From Gymnorhina tibicen (Eukaryota; Chordata; Aves; Passeriformes; Artamidae): a stretch of DNA of 64,000 nucleotides. The translations under genes and the position numbers were made by a program. Positions within the stretch are counted from its first letter, which is position 1. Each line of letters opens with the position of its first letter. Location: assembly GCA_013399875.1 (NCBI GenBank), contig VXAZ01004632.1:3469-67468 (forward strand), read 5' to 3'. The notes under the pieces were generated by a model, which saw only the letters and a list, made by a program, of their open reading frames with translations, searched no databases and was not told the DNA's origin. Below are positions 52,001-64,000 of the stretch, piece after piece.

Positions 52001-55000
52001 GCAAAGCAAAGCCAATTAATGCAATGTGGTAGACCTGTCACCACCCTACCACACACAACAACAGTGCTCACCTAGTGCATGGACAGAGGTGCACTGGATG
52101 TTTTCTGAAAGAAGAGATTCTTCCAGATGCAGAAAAAAACTCATGAGCAGTATTATTACTCAAAGCCTGCTGCTGCAAACATCTAGGCTTTATTGATCAA
52201 CAGAGGACCAATTTTGGAAACTACTCCAAAACAGAACATGGAAGCTTTATTGGTGCAACAGGACCTACACAAAATAATATCCAGGAGTTAGCATAATTCC
52301 TTTTGCATTTAGTCTGTTCCACTTCATGAAGCAATTGCTGCAGCTTTCCTTTCATTAAGGATGTTCAAGATTCAATGTCAACATTACTAACTAAAACTCT
52401 GCAAGCTACAGTATGCGCTCCTTACATAGGGAGTGTTCTATCAACATCAGCCAACCAAAACCTTCATAGTTCAACATTTCGAAGGCTGAGTGGGCTTTTT
52501 TTTGTGTCTGCAGATTTTTTATTTCAGAAATCTTTAAATCACATGACAACACTGTCAAATGTTGGAGGCAAAAGAGATTAAAATGTCAGCTGATTCTTTG
52601 ATTACCCCTGATATAAAAATGAATCTTTTTGTCTTCATTCTTTCATTAATTCCAATGGCTATACACTTGTATTTAAGAATATGAAACAGCAGGACTGTTA
52701 TTTAAAGAGAGGTGCAGTTCTATGAAAATTCAGTAACCAGGTGTTATACTGTACCTGTGCTATTTTCTGGTTTAAGCAGTGAGTTCTTATTATTTCTAAA
52801 GATGACAAAAGAAACAGAGGAATCACTTTCTTTCATCTCAAAAAGCACAAGCCCAACTGTCTACTTAATCAATAAATGTGCAAACACCTCAGAGAGTGAG
52901 TTAGAACTTCATGGCAACTACACACCTCCTAGCACAATGCAGCAGATTAATTTCTATGTTGGACCTGTCACTGCAGTAATTATTTTCCCCAAAATACAAC
53001 AACACTATCCTCAGGCACAGAAATAGGATTTTTTTCTGATCTGCAATTCCGTAAACAAGATGTAGTGGACTTGCAGTGGACTAGTATGCATTCACTTGGA
53101 AAAATATATAGGCAGACATAAAGTCATTTATAAAGTCATTTACAGTTTAGCATTACGACAAGAAATAACATGCACCAGTAAGTACCAGGCTTGCTTCCAA
53201 AGAGCAACACCTTTCCATGAGAGAAGGGGAACATTCCATTCAAGCATCGTAATCCCAAGCACAAGTAGACAAAAGCTGCAAACATCCCCAAGTCTCGGTC
53301 ACCTTTCCCCGAGTCCTTAATAAAACAAGGGAAACAATGGGTGCTTACGCAGGACCAGTAACAAGCACCCGAAGGGCTGGAGCGCAGTGTCACGGCAACC
53401 CGGATCACCGAGCACAGGCCACTCCAAGGAACAACACAGAACAAAATCGAATTCAGGACTAAGATGCACACCAAGGCAACACCTTCAGCTGATAAATAAC
53501 ACTTGAGACAGCCTGTGTGGAATATGTACAGCAAATTAGAATTGATGTAAGCGGCAGTGTGAACCACATGAGTATTGTGCTAAGAGACTCAGCTACTCCT
53601 AATTTAACAAACCATGCAATTGTGTTAATAGAATATTCTAAAAGTACCTAAAAAGCAACACTGACATGCTATTTCAAAAGCTGTGTCTCAAATGCAGAAC
53701 TCAATACAGATCAGACTGCAAGCTCTCTAAAAATGATAGTAAAAATCTTAATTTATACTGAAGTATTTCACTATGTGGGAACTCAATTTTTTTTTAAAAA
53801 AGTGGAACTGAAGCAACCTGACAAAGACTTTCATTAGTGCTGTAATCAAGTGCCAATATATTTTTACTACAATAGCAACTCACAAGGCATGTGCAACAAT
53901 ACATCTCAGTTATGAAGACCCAGACTAAACATCTGCTGTTACAAATTCACTTGGGGGCTGGTGGAGAATTGAATCAAGTTGGACTACATAAATTTAAAGC
54001 AGAGAAGTATCAGAGAGCTTATTTTCCATTTACACTGCCAGATCAGCAGCAAAGACATCGCAGATACAAACCTGCAAAAATTCTGCTTTCTACTGCTACC
54101 TTTTATGTGTGTGTCTTCAAAAACTGAAGAAAAAAAAAAAGAACCAAACCACAAACGAAAATCTTACATGACCCACAAAAAGGGTTCCGAGGAAATTATC
54201 TGACCAGCATTCATCTTTACTTTATTTATAATATTAACTGAAAAGCTATATCATATATTACCTAGGCATGGCATGTTTGATATCTTTCTCTAATGTTTCT
54301 GATAGTGTTGCCTTGAAGCATAATACCTAAGCTTTCACAGTGATTTCCTCTATTTCTGTGACCAGATTTTCTCCTAGCCAGTGGTCAAGTAGACGTAACT
54401 TTAAGTAAAAATTATTGCTCCTAGCTTCTGCTAGACTAGAAAGTGAGAGTTGTACACTATATTCAGAAGCATGACTTCTTTAGGGTATTAGAACATCTCA
54501 ATTAGAACAGCTGTAAGCTTGTTAAGGTAGAGTTGCAGTTTAAGAAAACTGATCAAATGGTTAACCTATAAATACATTCATGAACAGGTTATACAAATAT
54601 GCACATAACATTTAACTATTTTGGAGAAGCAGCCAGCCAGTGAAGCAAGATGTCTGTGGAACAGGATGGGTTAAAGAAATTAGAAGTCACTGAGACAGCT
54701 AAGCTGCATTACTTTACAAAAATTGCATGCTTTGATGTTTATTCTACCAACTCCTGGATATTCAGGCTCACCACACTGAAATCTCAGGAAGTTTCTATTT
54801 TAGTAGCTGTTTTTCTAATTGTATTCTCTCCCCTCCCATCATTAAGCCTCCCATCATTAGAATGACAAACACACATAATGATTATTAAGAAATCATCATC
54901 AGAAGAAGAGAAAAAATAAATCACATCTATTCACATGCTACTTCAGCAACAGGGAAGTAGAGTCTCCTAATCTAACTTTGAATACAGACTGCTTTCTATA

Positions 55001-57873
55001 TTTAGATCTAGCTCTCTGTTATATCAAACATACCTAACATTAAGTATCAGGCACATGTGTAACACATTTAATCTTTAATTCTAACACTATAATAGCTAAC
55101 AAATCATTAAGAGTTCAAATAGAAAGCAAAGAGAAACAGGATACTTGGTTAAAATACCTCATACCTGTCAAAATTTACCTTTTGACATTAATAGGCAAGA
55201 AGGGGAGCACATTTGTGTGGTTGCACCACTTGAAATATCCATATTTTTTTCTAACTGAAGAAGATAAATGTGTTAACAAAGTGGTCGTGACATTTCTGGT
55301 GTCACGTGCTGCTGCAGAGAGATCAACAAAGCATGAACTTCAACTTGTCAGATCAAGAGAAGCCAATTTTCAAGTGTTACAGCTCAAAATCTGCACTTCT
55401 TAAAAACAGAGTTTAAATACTTGCTGTTAACATGAACTCCCAGACCTCCTGCCTTTGTTCATCTAGTGTAACCCATCATGCAAGCAATCCAGTTCACTTC
55501 CATTTGGTTACACTGCCTGTAAGATTATTCCACATAACACTGTAGATTCTGGACTAAACTATTCTTTGGTGCCCAAAACCCACATCTCTTCTCCTCCAAG
55601 TGACTCATCCTCTGGTGAATACCTAGAAACCTTTTTATCAAATATTAATTCCATAACAACATAATATGAAACAGCATAACAATGCAAGGGGAAAAAAGCC
55701 AAAAAATGCCAACTTTCTAGCACTTGTGGAAATTCAAGGTCTAAAGAGATAACCAATGGTGCAACACTGAAGTCTTACTGATGCCTGTTCTTAGGGCTTT
55801 AAAAGACGAATATTTTAATGCTGTCACTGCTATGTCTGAGAAGCCTGCCACTAGCAGCATACCTTGAAACACCTCAGCTTTGAAATTACTTACTTCAGAA
55901 ATTAAAAGAAAAGGTGCGAAGGTATATTTCCACCCCTTGCCCCCGAGTGACTTAATGATCAAACAAATTCCTTACAGGCAGATGGCAACATGCACAATGG
56001 CTTAGAATATTTAATAGCGATCTAATGTAGTGCATCATCATAACAGAGAAGGAAAAGTAAGAATAGCAAATCACACCATTTTCTCTGGCCTTCCAGTTAA
56101 TCTAGACAAATATTTTAAAAGTTATTTTGCTAGCATTTGTCTGTAAAAAAACAGATCACTGCATTCCAATCACGGTTTCTTGACCTTCTTCTACCCCAAC
56201 ATAAAATCTCGTCAGCATAAATTGCTGCATAGTGTCACAGGGGACAAGCCTTTTCAGCAGCCATGTCTATGCATGTTTACAGTCTTCCAGTTTAAAGCCC
56301 TTACAGCATTTAAAAATCAGCTTCTCCTTCATTGATCCAGTATCAACCTAATGTCATACTTGAAAAATCTGTCAGTACCTGATCTAAAGCAAGTGGTCAA
56401 GATCCTCCTATCCAGACATATCCCCGCATCTCAATTTAAGATGTTACAAAGTCTGAAAGAAGCTTCTGATCACAGATCCTTTAATAAGGGAGAAGTCTGA
56501 AAGGTAAACAGAAATCTGTGCCTGAGTCTGTAGGAGGCTGTGATGAACTAGATCAGTAAGAGGTTACATAGAATATATTTTCTGACTTCATTTGGAAAGC
56601 TATCCTAGAAGCCAGTGGAAAGCAGGTCCAAATTCCCACTGGTTTATCACACATCCCTCCAACACACACATGCAGAGAAATTGAGTATCCAGTAGAGATT
56701 TTATGACCTCTAAAGCTATTAACTAGTGGTGACAGCCTGGACATGCTGGTTCATCACCTCTACAGTCAGAGGGTAGGCTAATGACATGTTAACGACACGC
56801 TGTCCACAGTTCATCTTCCTCTGTACAGGAGAAGCTCCACTACAGTGCTCCTCGCTACCAGGATATACACTGACATATCTTAAAATGAGAGAGTGGGGTC
56901 TTATGCAGAGATTAATCATGTTTCCAGGCTCCAGGATTTTTGCATGCATTCCTGAGCCCTCCAAAACCTGATCTTGGATTCCTAAGCAGGATTTACAACA
57001 GACTTGTGAAGATAAAAGAGATTAAAGATACTCCTTATTCTTTCACTTTACTGAATCTAGCTATCCTGTCCACTCTGGAAACACCTTCAGTTTTCTTGTC
57101 AATCAGCATTTCACCGAGGGACAGACAATCCAAACCACCGTGTCTCAGATAAAGTGGCTTGATTATTGAGAGAAATCCATAACACTGCAATTTGGCTCCG
57201 TTCTTGCTGAGGTAATGGTAGGTTAAGAACCTGTCCCAAGGGTTTTTGACTTCAAATGTTCACTTGTTCTAAGAATTCCTGAGTGTGGTCAAGCAAGAGA
57301 CAACTTGAGTATTTAACCAGAAGCAAACAAATAAGAGAGTTTTATTCCATGAGTATCACTGTTCTGTTAGCCACTCACGCACATGAATGCATTTGAAACT
57401 GTTCCATCTGCTGTGCATCACTAAGTGCCTTATGGAAAGAGGTTACCACTAGGTGTAGAACACACAGCAGTTGTTTGCACTAAGGCCAATTCGGCCCCAC
57501 TGTGAAATTGGCCCACTTGCTACTCATTAGATAAATAGCTGAAACATGCATTCCACATACAGTGACAGACAACAGGTAATGACTCAAAACAACAACTCAA
57601 AATATTTGCCATTTGTGAACATGCAGGGTGGTTTGCTGAAATGGAGGTGGTCAGCTTTTGGGTGTGTAATGGCTAAACGTCTGAGCTGGTAAGACAGTGA
57701 GCGAATGATAGGCTATGAGTGAGACAGGAGCCAGATCCCATGGAGACAGATGGTACCTCTTGTCACAGGGGTAACCTGCCCTCCCTTGCACAAACCACAG
57801 GGGTGTGGACCTCTCCCTACTTCCCCCAGGAAAATACCAGGACATTTCCCTGTGGCCGGAGGGTGTTCATCTC
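49046..57873. other. Plain intronic sequence
   Basis: AT-rich intron with no recognisable gene, RNA gene or repeat family. A short direct repeat (CCTCCCATCATTA twice) lies near 54834-54858. A slightly CpG-richer patch at 53330-53420 lies in a 143-codon minus-strand frame without recognisable domains. The stretch 57640-57873 is GC-richer and may belong to the retroviral element that follows. Confidence 0.55.
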
Positions 57874-58499
57874 TGTTAATGGGCCATAATGGGACTAAAC
57901 TGCATAATGGGACTCAACTGCACTGGCAGCTGTGTTGTCTTAGAAGGTGTCAAGGACTCCCAAAGTATCCCATGATCCACAACACTACATCATCCAGTGT
58001 GAAGCTCCTGTCCTAGGGGAGGCACCTGGGCATTTCCACCTGAACCTGAGTGAACATAAACCCAATATATTTTGTGTTCCAGGGATTTTCATGGGGATTT
58101 TTCCCCAACACTTCTTTGCTCACCAACTGATTGATCTGGTCTGTGACCATCACTTCGACCAAGACTCTGCAGCAACCGAATCTCGGTACAGGGCCTACAG
58201 GTGGTGAGATCTTCGCACTCTAGTCCTTTTTCTCTTCCCTTCTTTTCCCTTGTGCATATCCTTGGGTGATGTTGTTGTGCTTTCATACTGCAATGCTTTC
58301 ATGTTGTTGTATTACTACAGATAATAACAAACAAAATGGCTACATATATGTTTTCCTTTGCAGTCACTGCTCTATAATAAACCATACAAATGTGTATTTA
58401 CAAACATTGATCGTTTAGTGTCACTTCACTCTAATCCATCCCAACGGATCAATTAACAAGAACCCGGGTTACCTTCACCTTCTGTGGTGGATTGTAACA
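57874..58499 (+). mobile_element. Probable 5' LTR of a truncated endogenous retrovirus
   Basis: The block begins TGTTAATGGG and ends GGATTGTAACA. It contains an 18-base tandem repeat near its start (CATAATGGGACTAAACTG at 57885-57902, repeated with one change at 57903-57920), a pyrimidine-rich centre, and AATAAA at 58376-58381. The order fits U3-R-U5 on the plus strand. The left boundary is uncertain: related GC-richer sequence extends to about 57640. Antisense to MAST4. Confidence 0.55.
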
Positions 58500-58712
58500 T
58501 TTTATTGGCATCATGGACAGGATCCCCTGGATGCGCTGGAGTGATCAGTGTGGTCCAAAGCTACTGCACGGTTTTCTTCTGGTAATAAATCTAACCAACC
58601 CCCAGGGAGTTGTGGGGAAAAGGACACTGACCCTCAGTAGGTTGCTGAAGGGTATTACTGCCGAGGGTGAGTGAGGTGGCGGCTGGTTATAACACAGCCA
58701 TCAACTTCCCTT
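58500..58712 (+). mobile_element. Retroviral leader with possible primer-binding site
   Basis: Five bases after the LTR comes TTGGCATCATGGACAGGATC, which resembles a decayed lysine-type primer-binding site (TGGCGCCCGAACAGGG) adjacent to an LTR. About 130 bases on, GAGGGTGAGTGAGG matches a splice donor, as in retroviral leaders. The retroviral character then fades near 58712. No gag, pol or env frame remains. Confidence 0.45.
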
Positions 58713-61700
58713 TACAGAAGGAAGGAAAGAATATAATAAAAGGAAACAAGTACCACCATCCAAAACCTCAGGTGACATACATACTGGCCAAGTCTTAATC
58801 CAAGGACACTGAATAAAGACAACTGAAAAAGAAAACTAATGTGTTCAGGCAAGCAGAGAACAGAAATACAAGGAAGAAAAGAAAAAGCTCAGTCAATGGA
58901 CATCAATATATTTTCTCAAATGGTGAGACTAATTTGGCAACGTAATCAATCTGAGAGCTCACAGATTTTATAAGCAGTCTCTTTCTTTCCACTTCTTCTT
59001 TTACAGGTATTCTCTTTGCAAGGCAAAAGAGAAGTTCCTGGAAGGATCTTCAATTCAGCTGTTGGCCTGACAGATGCCCAATACCAAATAACCAAAGTGT
59101 CTCCTCAACTAAAACCAGCTTGAACAGATGAAACTGTGCAAACAGCTTTCCTTTTCTTCTCAAAGTCTTGAGGCCATTGCACAGATGTCTGGTCAACAAT
59201 CCTTGCAGGAGAATTTTGGGAATTCCTGTGGTTAGGTCACATAAAATGGACAGATCTTTCCCCCTCTTCTCTTTACTTACTGGACTCAAAAACCAGTGAC
59301 AATAGTCAATAATATTCAAGTAACTGAAATCCAAAATAGCAGCTATACCAGAGTACTGATACTCAGCAGTAGCAAAGGTTACTTCAGCAGGTTCTTGAAG
59401 GAGCAGCCCAATAACGTCACTATTTAGAGTCAGCGTAATATCATTCACACAGTGGGCTTTTAGTGCACAAACTTGTTTTACTATACATCATCCTTACTCT
59501 CAGTAACACTTTATCCTTACAGTATCAAGACAGTTAGTGGTATGGTAGAAAATTTGGATGCTGCATTTAGACATTAGTACCAACTGGCCCTTCTCTCAGG
59601 AGCCTTCCTCAACTGCATTAACGGAAGAAAAATAGTTACCAGGTGTCAGCAAAATTTTACCAGTAGCTTCCTTTGCTCTTCTATGCCCTATTTTCAATTA
59701 AAGCATAACTTCTCAGAGGAAAAAAACAGCAGCAGAGACTTCAGCATCTGTATCATTACCAGGAACTAAAACTTGACTGACTTGCATTCAAAATTCAGCA
59801 CCCTCTTCCAGCACGGTGAATATAGAAAATAAATATATTCCTCCTTGGTCTACACACCACACAAGCACTGCTAGGCAGAAATGAGAAAGTGTTTTGATTC
59901 AGACTGTGAAACTAGAGGAGAAAGGACAAGGTCTCACTAGAAGTGTAATGCCTCTATGAAAAAACTTCTATGCATGGCAGCTCTTTAGCAGATGAAATGA
60001 CTAATACAGAAGTGATATGCTAATCCACATCCTGGAAAGTAATTACACAGTACAAAAGATAGCTCCAAAAATTAATCAAGAAACCCCTGTAAACAGATAG
60101 TCCCCAAAAAAGCTAAACCCACAACCCCCTTATCAGCCTCCCAAGTTTTTTTCAAGTTGCTCATACAACCACACAGACTCACAGCTCCAAAGAGTTTCAA
60201 AGCAAAATGTCTGCTAGCATCAGCGTTTCTTCCCCTCAAAGATCTACTTTCAGGATATGTATGTAAGAACCAGCTACTGACATCACAGATAAACTAGCTG
60301 TTTTCATGGAAATCATTAAATTAGGTCAATGCAAATAAGCCAACTATTCTTTTTCCTCTTTGCTTTAAGCAGTCAGGGTACACCTTGCTTTATTTGTGAA
60401 AACTCTTCACCTGTACAATTATCTTTTGAAGAAAGGCAACCAACTTCAGCATCCAACCGAACACACACACCTCTGCAATTGAAGCCTTATTAAAATAATT
60501 TTACTGCTTAGAAAATAGCTTACACAACTCTTCTAAAGAAACAAGCATTGGTGGCCCAATGAAAAAAAAAAAGTAGCAACAACTAGTGTGGAGAAAACAA
60601 ACTAAAAATACAGGGACGAAAAAAAAGCCACGTCTACAAAACCAATTCTGTACAGTCTTAAACCTATACCAGGGCTGTAATACAGCTGATAAATCAGCCA
60701 TGCTAGTAAGTGCTCAAGGCTGAAGCCAGGCACAGAGGAACAAAATGAAAGCAGCAAATCACAATTCCAGGTGCATGGCCACATATATTCATCAAGCCAC
60801 ATAAACATGGAATCGAGCCATCAAATTGGACAACCTCAGGCCAGTGTGCTGCACACCAGCACAGGTAACCTCAACACCAGTCCCACACTGCAGGTTCCTT
60901 AACTTACCACTGCAACATTCTCTCAAATCTGCCCTTGCCCTCCTGCAGAAAGGCAATTTATAACCAAGAGAACAATGGAAAAAGAGATGGCTTTCTTGTA
61001 CCTTTCCTAAGAGCAGACCTGCTGAGAGAACAAAATAGCTTAACCCAATTAGTCACGGCATTCTCAATCTTCTATATAAAATTACAGCATGATTCTAGCC
61101 TCCATGCAACTCAAATCTTAAACTCATACACAGATATTTATTAAAGAGGCTGATTGATTTAAGATGAGGAAAAGGTTTTAAACCCTTGACAATAAGACGA
61201 CCAGTGAATTCAGATTCAGAACAGGCAAACCCTCAGCTTTTGTTACATTAAAGACTTTTTCTTGGCAATCTTTGTTCATAAAGCTAAAATTACTGTAAAA
61301 AAAGTTTTAATTAATACTATGTTCTCCTGCCATATACTCCTACTCTTAAGATACTTATAATACCCACCTCTGACAAAATTAACATGTTTTTACAAAAATT
61401 TGTTGAAATAAAAAGGTACACTACAAATAGTGGTTTGATTTTTAAACACCTCTCAACTGACCTCATTTACTATGTAATCTTGACCCCTTGTAGTAGAAAA
61501 GGAAGTTACACTTTTACCTAGTGAACCAACAGGCAGTAGTGAGGCTGCAGTAATAACCCGGAGATTGTTAAGGGTAACCACATTTTTTCAAGCTCTCATT
61601 TAAGTATTCTATCTTATCGACACTATTATTTTATCTTCTTCCCAAAAAAAAAAAAATCAAACAGTCTTACCCCTTCACACAGTAAACCCATTCTGGAGAT

Positions 61701-64000
61701 GTTACAAATGTAACACCCTGTATTATGAAATCAGTATCAGTAATAATGTTTACACTCAGCAGTTTTCAAATGACAGATTTTGTTTCTTACATGATGACAA
61801 CTGACAGACGTACTTTATAGTGCTACAGGGATAGATGTTCAAGTTCCATACCTGAACCCACCCATGATCAGCTCTACAGAATTCAGCCAACAGCAGTACC
61901 CGCTTCCCTATATACATTCAGGGACATCAGGGGTGGGGGGCGGGAAGCAAGAAAAACATTTTACACATAATTTAGAAATGACCTTCTAAAAATACTCTTG
62001 CATAAAGAAATAAGGCACAGCTCTTCTCTAAAGAAGCAGTGACATGACTGCATATCTATTGAAAACAACAAAACACCTGTGGACTCGCATCACATTTCGA
62101 TGGCACTACTGGTTTCATTTGGAAACTAACACCAATGGCCACTTCCAACAGCTCTTCAGACAAGACATTACCTTGTTTCAACTTTACTATTCATAAGATA
62201 TGCAGATATTACTACAAGTTTGAATTAATTTCTTGGCATTATTACATGGCCAGATCACCGGGTACATTTAGAGAAAAAGTAAGTTTCTCGCTGAGAAACC
62301 AAGAGCCCAGCATCAGTTTCTACAGGTGACGTCTGAAGTATTAAATGCATTTAACTTTAAACCCAGCATGAGCTTATAGAGGTGTATTCAGGAAAGAAAA
62401 AAAAATGTATTTGCAAACCGGGCAGATTTCAGCTTCCAACCTGTACCAGCTAAAAGTGCATGGACCTACACCTACCTAAATGCATCTATGAAGACGCAAC
62501 ATTTTTCAAATAATTTCATTTTTAGGAAGTTTTTAAAATGCAATATATACATAAACTATGAACTGTGGAGGCCTTGGCCAGCTGCTAGCCAACTGACCCA
62601 GCCACTCTCTCACTCCCCTCCTCAACAACACACGGCAGAAAATAAGGAGAAGTTCATAACTCAAGACATAAACAGAGATCTCTTACCAATTACCATGATA
62701 GGCAAAACAAGTTCAGTTTAGGGGAAATTAAGTGACTAATGAGAAACAAAGACTAATTAAAAGCTTTTTTAAAGCTCAACCACTTCTTCATCTCCAACTC
62801 CTCTACCTCTTTCCTCACAAGCAGTGAAGGGGATTGGGAATGGGTGCTGGAGTCACTCCGTAACAACTCCTCTCTGCCACTCCCTCCTCACACTTTTGCC
62901 TTGCTCCTCCACAGAGGACACCCCTGCAGCCTCCCGCTGCCAGCGCCTGGCCACCTGTGCCCAGTACAACTGCACTTTTGGAAAGCATCTGAGGAGGACT
63001 TAATGAGAAAAGACACTTATTGAAACTCACTGAATACAATGGATTTACACAGGTGCTCATGAGCCCCAAACCTGTACTCCAGATTTAGAGAGCCAAGGAA
63101 GGCAGACAGCTCGCCATTTTGCCAGGCAAGAGAGATTTTTATTTTTCTTTATAGACACTCCCAGCAAACTGGGTCTGCAGCCATCAAGACCAAACTCTGC
63201 AAAGACACTCTTCCATCACTAACAGCACAGGACAGGAAAGGGGAGAGAAAAACAGTCCTTGATTCCTTTTGACAATTTCAGCCAGATACTAAAAAGCCTC
63301 AAAAATAGCAGCATTACGTCTATGTGTAACTGAGGGCCAAGCAATGAAGGCTCAACTGACCTGTGCTACCTCCATCCAACACTGAGTTTGCCTCATGATA
63401 TTTTACATGACCTTGTATTTCGTGCCCACACAGCCACAGAAAAACACTTGACTTAAGAGCCAACACAGAAGAACACCTGAGCATGCATGATGGGTACAAT
63501 AAAGTAAACAAGACAATGACAGTTTTGATAAAGTCTTATTATAAAAGCTCTCCAAGTGCTTCAGTGGTTAGTTATGTAGTGATGTGCTGCAACTCCAAGT
63601 ACTTAGGAGCTGCGCTGAAGCAACCACCAATGTACAGTATACCATTCAAAGCACTTCAGGAGGCTGCCTTCTACATCTCCTGCAAATGCAGACACCAGAA
63701 TTATTTTAACTGCTCTGTCTGCAGGAAAAAACCCTTCAATTTCCACACACATACTTTCACTTACATTATATGGATCGTTAAAGTATATGCTTATGCTTAT
63801 AGAAATTTTGCAGCAAGAAAACAGTCATAATTGTCCAAACACTAAAGGAAATGAATGCAGCTATGCCATACATTTTAAGATATAGAATGTTTGTCAATAT
63901 ATGCTACTATTCAAAAAAATCATATAAAGATTTCTACATCAAATACATAAGTATCATTAATGCACTGAAGACCAACTATCTCCTACACATATGTATTAAA
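58713..64000. other. Plain intronic sequence to the window end
   Basis: AT-rich intron. A 132-codon minus-strand frame (59050-59448, GTG start) has no recognisable domain or splice context. A GC-richer patch at 62870-62960 is unidentified. No MAST4 first exon, RNA gene or clear repeat was found. Confidence 0.55.

Larger units (their letters stand above)
14717..64000 (-). other. MAST4: MAST4 intron upstream of the recognised exon (partial)
   Basis: On the minus strand this lies 5' of the exon. The long MAST4 isoform begins with a separate first exon, which should be GC-rich and lie at higher coordinates. None is recognisable to the window end, so the intron exceeds 49 kb, in keeping with the very large 5' introns of this gene in other vertebrates. 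Alternative MAST4 promoters exist in this gene family and could fall here. The only CpG-rich candidate is at 25.0-25.5 kb, and it looks more like a repeat. Confidence 0.7.

Noticed and set aside
53136..53567. 143-codon hydrophobic minus-strand frame over a CpG-richer patch
   Set aside because: No recognisable family, and no convincing splice sites at its ends.
59050..59448. 132-codon minus-strand frame
   Set aside because: No recognised domain, GTG start, no promoter or splice context. This length is expected by chance in 64 kb on six frames.
1..64000. Prokaryotic systems (operons, CRISPR, phage, toxin-antitoxin)
   Set aside because: Intron with vertebrate splice sites, CR1 and LTR elements. 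No operon-like gene packing or regularly spaced repeats.

Overview
This window is vertebrate, almost certainly avian, nuclear DNA. It is AT-rich, has no compact gene arrangement, and is sprinkled with CR1 retrotransposon tails ending in the bird-type ATTCTGTGA/ATTCTATGA octamers and with LTRs that look like songbird endogenous retroviruses. I recognise one real protein-coding segment: a 154-base exon on the minus strand (14563-14716). It encodes the LDHILSPPPMPFRK...RQLSEDGRQLRRGSLGGALT segment near the N-terminus of the long isoform of MAST4 (microtubule-associated serine/threonine kinase 4). It has a strong acceptor and a consensus GTAAGT donor. The rest of the window is therefore read as intron: bases 1-14562 lie downstream of this exon and 14717-64000 lie upstream of it. 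MAST4 lies in a block of human chromosome 5 that corresponds largely to the bird Z chromosome, so the window is probably Z-linked. That is inference, not something the bases show.

Layout. 1-14562 (downstream intron): a decayed 7SL RNA pseudogene (420-512), a frameshifted coding-like relic on the minus strand (1947-2500), a probable solo LTR (3693-4146), three plus-strand CR1 tails (4941-5063, 13228-13525, 13988-14235), and an A14-N assembly mark at 7669-7683. 14563-14716: the MAST4 exon. 14717-39973: mostly plain intron, with a CA microsatellite (23325-23360), a GC- and CpG-rich island fused to a polyadenylation-signal-bearing retroelement end (24895-25655), two 115-base near-identical copies 4.75 kb apart (30424-30538 and 35175-35289), an AT microsatellite, and a G-quadruplex-prone tract (38228-38320). 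39974-41217: a minus-strand CR1 carrying part of its reverse-transcriptase frame, whose catalytic core is missing exactly at an N. 41218-64000: a solo LTR (44595-45236), a long CA/CAGA minisatellite ending at an N (47521-47668), a small CR1 tail (48980-49045), and a truncated endogenous retrovirus with LTR, possible primer-binding site and leader (57874-58712). The remaining intron shows nothing I can name.

The probable LTRs and most of the CR1 tails are antisense to MAST4; the large CR1 is the exception. Antisense placement is the orientation in which their poly(A) signals do not interrupt the host transcript. Most open frames in the window are short chance frames of AT-rich intron or frames running through repeats. 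No operon, phage, CRISPR or other prokaryotic system is present. The most interesting unexplained items are the twin 115-base copies, the 7SL-derived fragment, the frameshifted coding relic, and the CpG-rich island at 25.0-25.5 kb.
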